Shown here: in pieces, positions 39,471 to 46,372 of the stretch | How positions within the stretch are numbered: position 1 is the first letter of the stretch | How the letters are laid out: the number at the start of each line of letters is the position of its first letter | Origin: Azospirillum brasilense | Lineage (GTDB): Bacteria > Pseudomonadota > Alphaproteobacteria > Azospirillales > Azospirillaceae | Length of the DNA: 53,820 nt | Assembly (NCBI RefSeq): GCF_008365405.1 | Contig: NZ_QOKV01000031.1 | Coordinates: forward strand, 1-53,820 | Reading direction: 5' to 3' | Notes under the pieces: model-generated | Database searches by the model: none | Seen by the model: only the letters and a program-made list of their open reading frames with translations | What the model was told of the DNA's origin: nothing | Made by a program: the position numbers and the translations under genes

Positions 39471-40432
39471 CCACCGTGTCCAAGACCGATATGCGCGACG
39501 CCTTCTTCGGCACGCTGTACGACGTGGCGCGCGACAACCGCGACGTGGTCGTGCTGTCGAACGATTTCGGCGCTCCCAGCCTCGATCGCTTCCGGGCGGA
39601 TCTGCCCGGCCAGTTCGTGAACGCGGCGATTTCCGAACAGAACATGATGTCCACGGCCGCCGGCATGGCCATGCGCGGCAAAAAGGTCGTGGTCTACTCG
39701 ATCGCGACGTTCGCCACGTTGCGCGCGCTGGAGCAGACCAAGGTTGACATCTGCTCCATGAAGCAGCCGGTGACCATCCTGGCGGTGGGCGCCGGCTACG
39801 CCTACAGCACGGACGGGCCGACCCATCACGCGACCGAGGATATCGCGGTGATGCGCAGCCTTGCCCATATGGAGGTGCTGTCGCCGTCGGAGCCCGCCAT
39901 GGCCGGCGCATTGGCCACCCAAGTGCCGTACACGTCGGGACCGCGCTACATCCGGCTGGACCGCGGCAAATGGCCCCTCCTGGACGAAACGGGACGGGAT
40001 GACCTGTCCGCCGGCCTGCGCGTTCCGCGCCACGGGCAGGACGTGGTGCTGGTGGCCACCGGAATCATGGTGCATCGCGCCCTTCAGGTCGCCGACACGC
40101 TGGCCCAGCAGGGAATGTCCGCGCGCGTCCTTGACCTCTACCGACTGAAGCCTTTGGATTTGGAACGGTTCCGCGAGGCGTTGGCTGGCGCCAAGGCTGT
40201 AGCGACCATCGAGGAGCACACGATGCACGGCGGCGTCGGCAGCGTGGTGGCCGAAGCGATGGCCGATGCCGGTGTGCTGAAGCCTTTGAAGCGCTTCGCC
40301 ATTCCGGACGAGTTGCTGTATGCCTATGGGGAGCGCGACACCCTGCACGTCGAGCGCGGGCTCGACGTGGACGGCATCGCGGAAGCCTTGGCGCGCTGGT
40401 TTACCCGCTTGCCCGCGCCGGCCGGCCGCTGA
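39467..40432 (+). CDS. Transketolase, C-terminal (pyrimidine-binding) subunit
   Basis: 321 aa. The Pyr domain has the catalytic Glu in AAISEQNMMSTAAGMAMRGK, and the STDGPTHHATEDIAVMR region lines the active site. The C-terminal domain has DVVLVATGIMVHRALQVADT. It should form the active alpha2beta2 enzyme with the preceding subunit. As transketolase can produce sedoheptulose 7-phosphate, the precursor of bacterial heptoses, it may feed the HddA/HddC pathway; alternatively it builds a branched sugar. Translationally coupled to the N-subunit. Confidence 0.91.
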   Translation: MTTVSKTDMRDAFFGTLYDVARDNRDVVVLSNDFGAPSLDRFRADLPGQFVNAAISEQNMMSTAAGMAMRGKKVVVYSIATFATLRALEQTKVDICSMKQPVTILAVGAGYAYSTDGPTHHATEDIAVMRSLAHMEVLSPSEPAMAGALATQVPYTSGPRYIRLDRGKWPLLDETGRDDLSAGLRVPRHGQDVVLVATGIMVHRALQVADTLAQQGMSARVLDLYRLKPLDLERFREALAGAKAVATIEEHTMHGGVGSVVAEAMADAGVLKPLKRFAIPDELLYAYGERDTLHVERGLDVDGIAEALARWFTRLPAPAGR

Positions 40433-40480
40433 CGGGCCGCGGCGGACATTCTGCAGTATTCAAGCAAGGGGTTTGGTGGC

Positions 40481-41446
40481 ATGTTCAAGAAAATTCTGGT
40501 GACCGGCAGCTCGGCGGTTGCCGGTTCCGCCGTGCGGGCTGTGCACGGTGAATATCCCAACAGTGAATTCCTTTTTCTAACCTCGCGTGATTGCGACCTG
40601 ACCGACGCCGAGGCGACCCTGCGCTTCGTTGAGCGTTCCGGGGCGGACGCGATTCTGCATCTGGCGGCGGTCAGCGGCGGCATCGGCCTCAGCCTGAAGC
40701 ACCAGGGCAGCATGTTGCGCGACAACGTGCTGATGACCTTCTCCATCCTGGAGGCCGCGCGCAAGCTGGGCATCGCCAAGACCCTGATGACCCTGACCAC
40801 CGGCATGTACCCGCCGAACGCGCCGCTTCCCTTGCGCGAGGAGTCGATCCACGATGGCGCGCCGCACGGGTCGAACTATGGCTCGTCCTTTGCCAAGCGC
40901 CTGATCGAACCCGCCATCCGCGGCTACCGCGAGGAATACGGGATGAGCGTCGTCGGCGTGATTCCGAACGGCATCTTCGGCGAGAACGACAACTTCAATT
41001 ACGAAGACGCGCCGATGCTGCCGGCGCTGATCCGCCGCTTTTACGAAAACCGGCACACCGACGACCCCATCGTTATCTGGGGCGACGGCACGCCGTTGCG
41101 TGAGTACACCTACTCCCACGACGTCGCCCGCGCCTTCCTCTGGGCGCTTCACAATTACGATGATGCGCAAGTCATCAACACGGGCACCACCGAAGAGCAC
41201 AGCATCCGCGACATTGCCTTCATGATCGCCGACATCATGGGCGTGGACCGCGACCGCATCGCCTTCGACACGAGCAAGCCGAACGGCGTCTTCCGTAAGA
41301 ACAACGACAACGAGCGCTTCGTGGCGCTGTCAAATTTCAAGTACACGCCCTTCCGCGAGGGGCTGGAGCGCACCATCCGCTGGTTCGCCCAGGCTTATGA
41401 AACCGACCGCAGCCGGATCCGGCTGTACGGCAAGAGCAAGGGCTGA
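40481..41446 (+). CDS. GDP-L-fucose-synthase-like SDR protein with altered active site
   Basis: 321 aa, closely patterned on GDP-4-keto-6-deoxymannose epimerase-reductases: HLAAVSGGIGLSLKHQGSML, LMTLTTGMYPPNAPLPLREE, VVGVIPNGIFGENDNFNYED, MLPALIRRFYENR. In this family the catalytic Tyr lies four residues before Lys (YxxxK). Here the segment reads SNYGSSFAKR, so with K139 the Tyr position (135) is Ser, and the only nearby Tyr is Y133. The middle Gly of the N-terminal nucleotide loop is Ala (GSSAVAG). It resembles MlghC/Cj1428-type reductases by position. It could be a reductase with shifted chemistry or a non-catalytic partner. Confidence 0.8.
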   Translation: MFKKILVTGSSAVAGSAVRAVHGEYPNSEFLFLTSRDCDLTDAEATLRFVERSGADAILHLAAVSGGIGLSLKHQGSMLRDNVLMTFSILEAARKLGIAKTLMTLTTGMYPPNAPLPLREESIHDGAPHGSNYGSSFAKRLIEPAIRGYREEYGMSVVGVIPNGIFGENDNFNYEDAPMLPALIRRFYENRHTDDPIVIWGDGTPLREYTYSHDVARAFLWALHNYDDAQVINTGTTEEHSIRDIAFMIADIMGVDRDRIAFDTSKPNGVFRKNNDNERFVALSNFKYTPFREGLERTIRWFAQAYETDRSRIRLYGKSKG

Positions 41447-41451
41447 CGGCC

Positions 41452-42435
41452 ATGCGCTATCGTCCTCTCGGGCGCACCGGCCTCACGGTGTCGGAAATCG
41501 GCTTCGGCACCTGGGGGCTTGGCGGCGACTCCTATGGCCCAGCAGACGACGACGTGTCGCGCGCGGCGCTGCGCGCCGCCTTCGACCGCGGCATCACCTT
41601 CTACGATACCTCCGACCTCTACGGCGCTGGGCACAGCGAGACGGTGCTGGGGGCCGCGCTGGAAGATGTCCGCGCCCGCATCGTCATCGGCACGAAGGTG
41701 GGCCTCTTGCCGCACACCGGCTTTGCCATGCCGCAGGACTTTTCGGTCGCGCATCTGCGCGAAGGGCTGGAGGCGAGCCTGGACCGGCTGCGCACCCGGT
41801 ATGTCGACCTTTACCTCCTGCACAGCCCGGAACTGGGCCTGCTGCGCGACGATCCGGAGATCATCGCGACGTTGAAGGAATTCCAGGCGCAGGGCAAAAT
41901 CCGCGCGTGGGGGCTGTCCGCCCGCTCTCCCGCCGATGCCAAGGCTGGCGTGGAAGAGTTCGATTTTCCCGCGGTCCAGGTCAACTACAACATGATCGAC
42001 CAACGGGCGCAGGACGACGGCCTGTTCGCCCTGGCCCGCGCGCGGGGGACCGGCATCATCGCCCGCACCCCTCTGTGCTTCGGCTATCTGACGGGCAAGC
42101 TGGCGGGCGACCACCGGTTCACCGGGCGCGACCATCGCGCCAACTGGCCCGCCGACCAACTGTCGCGCTGGGCCGAGGCGCCCGGCCTCTTCGCCCATCT
42201 CTACGACGCCGCCGGGCAGCGCACCGCCACGCAGCTTGCCCTGCAGTTCTGCTTGGCGGACGACGCGGTCTCCACGGTCATTCCGGGCATGATGACCGCG
42301 GCCGAGGTCGACGAGAACGTCATGGCCGCCGAACGACCGCCTCTGACTGCGGAGGAGCTGACGGACATCCGCTCCATCTACGCGTCCAACACCTTCTATG
42401 ACCGTTCCGCCAAACAGAGGGGAAAGCAGCAGTGA
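41452..42435 (+). CDS. Aldo/keto reductase
   Basis: 327 aa TIM-barrel oxidoreductase. The catalytic tetrad D52, Y57, K82 and H124 is complete (TFYDTSDLYGAGHSE, GTKVGLL, YLLHSPELG). The C-terminal NADPH-binding part VSTVIPGMMTAAEVDENVMA is typical. It starts 5 nt after the reductase-like gene and ends overlapping the next gene by 4 nt. In such operons AKRs reduce keto groups of sugar intermediates, for example a nucleotide-linked ketosugar. Cytosolic; the specific substrate is unknown. Confidence 0.9.
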   Translation: MRYRPLGRTGLTVSEIGFGTWGLGGDSYGPADDDVSRAALRAAFDRGITFYDTSDLYGAGHSETVLGAALEDVRARIVIGTKVGLLPHTGFAMPQDFSVAHLREGLEASLDRLRTRYVDLYLLHSPELGLLRDDPEIIATLKEFQAQGKIRAWGLSARSPADAKAGVEEFDFPAVQVNYNMIDQRAQDDGLFALARARGTGIIARTPLCFGYLTGKLAGDHRFTGRDHRANWPADQLSRWAEAPGLFAHLYDAAGQRTATQLALQFCLADDAVSTVIPGMMTAAEVDENVMAAERPPLTAEELTDIRSIYASNTFYDRSAKQRGKQQ

Positions 42436-43223
42436 GCTCGTCCGACCGCAACGATCACGGCCCGCGCGATCCAAACCGCTTCCATGAACCCTCGCGCACG
42501 ACATCCGGCGAGGTGGACTTCCGTATCGGCATTGAGCACTACTTCGCCGAAGGCATCGGTACGAACGTCGAGAAGCTCCAGAACTTCCCGAAATACGTTC
42601 CGACGCAGGATCTGCGCCGCTTCGTGTCGCGCTACGAGCTGTTCAAGCAAGTGCTGGACGTGCACGGCTCCATCGTCGAATGCGGCGTGTTGTTCGGCGG
42701 CGGGCTGATGGGCTGGGCGCAGTTCAGTGAAATTTTCGAACCGTTCAACCACCTGCGCAACGTCATCGGCTTCGATACCTTCGAAGGCTTCGTGAACGTC
42801 AGCGAGAAGGACCGCACCGGAACGGCGGCGCAACTGAAGACCGGCGGCCTTGGCGTGGACGCGCAGGCCGATTTGGAGCGTGCCATCGGGCTGTTCGACC
42901 AGAACCGCGTCTTGAAGCACATTCGCAAGGTCCGCCTGGTGCGTGGCGACGCCTGCAAGACCATCCCGGCCTTCATTGAGGAAAATCCCCATCTGGTGGT
43001 GAGCCTGCTGTGGCTCGATTTCGACGTGTACGAGCCCACGGTCGCCGCGCTGCGTCATTTCCTGCCGCGCATGCCGAAGGGGGCCATCATCGCCTTCGAC
43101 GAGCTGAACCACGAGGTGTGGCCGGGCGAGACCGTGGCGGTGCTGGAAGAGGTGGGCCTAAAAAACCTGCGCATCCGTCGCCTGCCCTACGGCTCAACCA
43201 TGTCTTACGCAGTGATCGAATAA
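42432..43223 (+). CDS. TylF/MycF-type sugar O-methyltransferase
   Basis: 263 aa, GTG start inside a GTGA overlap with the AKR stop. SAM-binding region SIVECGVLFGGGLMGWAQFS, and metal/substrate residues in LLWLDFDVYEPTVAALRHFL and AIIAFDELNHEVWPGE. TylF-family enzymes methylate hydroxyls of deoxysugars with Mg2+. Here it probably methylates a hydroxyl of the assembled or nucleotide-linked sugar. Distant homologue of the gene at 52057. Confidence 0.88.
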   Translation: MSSSDRNDHGPRDPNRFHEPSRTTSGEVDFRIGIEHYFAEGIGTNVEKLQNFPKYVPTQDLRRFVSRYELFKQVLDVHGSIVECGVLFGGGLMGWAQFSEIFEPFNHLRNVIGFDTFEGFVNVSEKDRTGTAAQLKTGGLGVDAQADLERAIGLFDQNRVLKHIRKVRLVRGDACKTIPAFIEENPHLVVSLLWLDFDVYEPTVAALRHFLPRMPKGAIIAFDELNHEVWPGETVAVLEEVGLKNLRIRRLPYGSTMSYAVIE

Positions 43224-43237
43224 CGGCGGGCTTGACG

Positions 43238-44185
43238 ATGAACATCGGGGCGGACATCGACAAAAACCTTGGGGTCGCGGAACTGGCCGAGCTGTTTGGC
43301 GGCAGCCCGGACGAAGTCAGCCGCTGGTGCGCGCCCTTCCTCGACGCATTCGACTTCCGGTACACCGAACTCGCCGGGGCCGAGCGCGACGCCATGCTCT
43401 TGGAAGCGGTCAAACGGCTGGAGCCGAACGCCGTCTCGGTGGCCGGCCAGGGCCGCAAGCCCGACTGGGAAGCCGGCTGGAGCGAGAACCTGACGGAGTT
43501 CCTGGCCGGCGGACACCAGCTCGACGCCCTGGTCCCCAAGTACATCCGGCCCAACGAGGTCGTGCGGCTGTTCGGCCAGTACGCGCGGCCTCGCGCCCCG
43601 CATTTCATCCGCAACTATACGAAGACCTACCGGGCTTGGCTGGCCCAACGCTTCTTCGCCGATGCCGCCGCCATCTACGAATTCGGCTGTGGTCCGGGCT
43701 CCCATGTCGCCTACTTCGCCGAGACCTTCCCCGAGAAGCCCGTCGTCGGCTTGGATTGGGCGGCAGCGTCGGTCAACATCATGGAGGCCATCGCCGGCCA
43801 TTATGGTTGGAAGGTGTCGGGCCACCGCTTCGACTTCTTCGCGCCGGACCACGGCATCCGCCTGCCGGAGGGGACCGCCGTTCTGACCTTCGGCGCGCTG
43901 GAGCAGGTCGGCACCAATCACGGGCCGTTCCTCGATTATCTGCTGGCCAACAAACCGTTGCGCTGCGTCCATGTGGAAGGCATCAACGAGTTGTACGACG
44001 AGGAGAATCTGCTGGACCGTCTTGCCCTGCGCTATCACCAGCAACGCAACTACCTGTCCAACCTGCTGACCCGTCTGCAGGAACTGGAAAAGGCCGGGCG
44101 TGTGGTGATCGAATCCGTGCATCGGCAGCGCTTCGGCACGCGGTTCAACGACACCTTCTCCCACGTCGTCTGGCGACCGGCATGA
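43238..44185 (+). CDS. Class I SAM-dependent methyltransferase
   Basis: 315 aa. Motif I is YEFGCGPGSHVAYFAE at ~147-162, followed by VVGLDWAAASVNIMEAIAGH. The N-terminal ~130 residues have no familiar domain. The C-terminal CVHVEGINELYDEENLLDRL and LALRYHQQRNYLSNLLTRLQ form a long helical region seen in sugar or lipid methyltransferases of glycan clusters. GGCGGG precedes the ATG. Sits between two methyl/glycosyl genes in the operon. Substrate unknown. Confidence 0.85.
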   Translation: MNIGADIDKNLGVAELAELFGGSPDEVSRWCAPFLDAFDFRYTELAGAERDAMLLEAVKRLEPNAVSVAGQGRKPDWEAGWSENLTEFLAGGHQLDALVPKYIRPNEVVRLFGQYARPRAPHFIRNYTKTYRAWLAQRFFADAAAIYEFGCGPGSHVAYFAETFPEKPVVGLDWAAASVNIMEAIAGHYGWKVSGHRFDFFAPDHGIRLPEGTAVLTFGALEQVGTNHGPFLDYLLANKPLRCVHVEGINELYDEENLLDRLALRYHQQRNYLSNLLTRLQELEKAGRVVIESVHRQRFGTRFNDTFSHVVWRPA

Positions 44186-44198
44186 CGCCTTGGCCGCG

Positions 44199-46001
44199 AT
44201 GAATGCCGCCTGCCGAGCCAATGCGGAGGCCGTGACCGTGGCGGAACCGTCCATCCAGGACGTGCTTGAACGTCTTTTCGCGTCGGTCCGTTACCGCGAC
44301 GCTTTGACGGTGCTCGATGGCGCTTCCGGCGCCATCGCACCGGGGATGGTGGCTGGATGGCGGCGGCGGCTCCTGGCGAACCTCGGGGATTTCGAAGCGG
44401 CCTTGTGCGCAGCAAGGGAAGCTGTGGCCTGCAACCCGGAATTTGCGGATGAGCATTTCCGCTTGGCCGAGATCCTGGCGCGTTGCGGCCGTTACGCCGA
44501 CGCGTTCGTGGCGGCGCGCAACGTCTATGAAATGGATTCGACGGACATCCGTCCGTTGGCGGTGTGCGTGGAAGCGGCTTTGGCCGACCCCTCCCTGCGT
44601 CCGGCTTTCCTGTCATGGAGCAATCGGTCCGGTCACAGCGGAACCGCGCTTGCCGCTGCGCCGTTGGGCGGCCCGTCGTCAGGCATCCTCCTGCCGGTCG
44701 GGCGGGCGGCGTTCTCCTCGTTGGACGGTAACCATCCGGACGCGCTGAGCACCATCCATTCCGCGCAGGAACTGCCCTTCTGCCTGGCGTCTTCGGCTCC
44801 GGGAGGGGCGTTGGCGGCGCTGAGCTCGGGCTTTGCCCATTGTGTCCGCGTGTGTGATGCGCTCACCGCCATCCATCCGCTGGTCGACCACGCAACCGCC
44901 GCGCGCTATGTCGGTCAGCGCGCCCTGTCGCTGCTCGATGACGGCCAAGGGGCGGCTGTGGACTTGCTGCCCACTTTGCCCATGACGGTCGGGCAGCGTC
45001 CTTATGTTCTGCTGTTCGACTTGATTCCGGCCCTGTTCCAACCGTTCGAGCCTTATGTGCGGCATGGAATTTCAGCCAGCCGCTCCCCGCTCTACTGGAT
45101 CGTTCGGGCCTTTCTGGAGTCGTCCCACTGCGTATCGATCTATTCGCCTTACCAAAAAGCGCAATCGCTGCTCGGCCGGTTCTTCAAGAGCCCGGTCATC
45201 GAACGCAAGACCACCCTGGTGGATCACGTCAGGCCGACCGCAGCTCGGTCTGCGACGACTTCGCTTGCGTGTGGGGACGGCCTTCGGCGCCCTGATCAGC
45301 CGACGTTGTTGTTCACGGCAAGCGCGATCAATCCGCAGACAAAGTTTTACCTGCGAGGCGGGGCCTATGTGCTGAAGCTGTTCGAGGCGCTGTCGAACCG
45401 CTTCCCCAACCTGCGGCTCATCCTGCGCACGCCCCTGCCGGACACGCTCGCCCCAGCCTTGCGGGATGTCGCACTTAACCACCCGAACGTGCATCATATA
45501 GACCGGGAGTTGAGCTACGAAGAATATCTGGCAATGTTCCAGAAATCCCACATTTTCCTATCGCCCTCGGCCGCCTTGTACATGAACAGCGCTCTGAACG
45601 CGATGCGTCATGGTGCGGTGCCGGTGATCACCGACGCTTTTGGTAGCCCTGATCTGATCAGGCATGACAGAAACGGTGTCCTTGTTCCCATGCCGCCGGA
45701 AGCGGTCGCCATGGACGCCGAAAACGGTGAATTTTCCCAGGATCTCCGTGTCTTCATGGACGCCGAAGCATTGGGGAGCCGATCGTTTCTCGACCGACTG
45801 AGTGATGCGGTGGCTGGTCTGCTCGAAAACCCGGAGCGTTTGCAACGCTTGTCCCGTCAGGCTATGGACGATGTTGCGCAGGGTTTTCCCGGTTGCCCGA
45901 CCGGAACGCCGATGTCAGAAATTTTGGAGCGGGCTTTGTCCGACGGGAAAAACGTAATTTTGCGCGGGGAGGGCATTGATTTCCTAAAGGCTCCCTTGTG
46001 A
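44199..46001 (+). CDS. Glycosyltransferase with N-terminal TPR-like region
   Basis: About 600 aa. Residues ~15-120 contain TPR-like helices (LANLGDFEAALCAAREAVAC, EHFRLAEILARCGRYADAFV). Residues ~230-590 form a GT-B-type domain whose C-terminal half reads NLRLILRTPLPDTLAPALRD, MFQKSHIFLSPSAALYMNSA and GAVPVITDAFGSPDLIRHDR, like GT4 donor-binding regions. Last gene of the plus-strand operon. ATG at 44199 is preferred to a TTG at 44190. It might transfer the modified sugar made by the operon to a protein or lipid acceptor. Confidence 0.8.
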   Translation: MNAACRANAEAVTVAEPSIQDVLERLFASVRYRDALTVLDGASGAIAPGMVAGWRRRLLANLGDFEAALCAAREAVACNPEFADEHFRLAEILARCGRYADAFVAARNVYEMDSTDIRPLAVCVEAALADPSLRPAFLSWSNRSGHSGTALAAAPLGGPSSGILLPVGRAAFSSLDGNHPDALSTIHSAQELPFCLASSAPGGALAALSSGFAHCVRVCDALTAIHPLVDHATAARYVGQRALSLLDDGQGAAVDLLPTLPMTVGQRPYVLLFDLIPALFQPFEPYVRHGISASRSPLYWIVRAFLESSHCVSIYSPYQKAQSLLGRFFKSPVIERKTTLVDHVRPTAARSATTSLACGDGLRRPDQPTLLFTASAINPQTKFYLRGGAYVLKLFEALSNRFPNLRLILRTPLPDTLAPALRDVALNHPNVHHIDRELSYEEYLAMFQKSHIFLSPSAALYMNSALNAMRHGAVPVITDAFGSPDLIRHDRNGVLVPMPPEAVAMDAENGEFSQDLRVFMDAEALGSRSFLDRLSDAVAGLLENPERLQRLSRQAMDDVAQGFPGCPTGTPMSEILERALSDGKNVILRGEGIDFLKAPL

Positions 46002-46372
46002 TGCTCAATATCTTGGCATGCAACTGATCGAACAGAGATTGCAATCGGCATGAGTTGGAAGGGCCAGAATCATCATGTGTAGTTCTTCTTGAATGTGGCA
46101 AAAGGGTGAGCAAACCATCAACGGCATCACGAATAATAACAAATTCATCATTACTCACATTTCATGTTTGTTTTTGATTTTTTGTATATGGAAATATTTT
46201 CATTTTTGCCCATCTGTGATGGAAAGAACTAAAAAACGACGCGGCGTGCTCCATCGCTACTTCAATGTTAAAGGCTGTTATTGATGGTTCGATAGCACCA
46301 GCACTATTATCCTCAACCGGCGTGGCTCTCTTCCTTGGGTTGCCCAAGCCTTAGAACATTTGGAATCGAAAG
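46002..46372. other. AT-rich intergenic region before the GT41-like gene
   Basis: 371 bp with strong AT-rich stretches around 46130-46215, suitable for a promoter. I see no confident -35/-10 pair, no sigma-54 site and no real gene. No clear terminator for the preceding operon. Confidence 0.5.
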
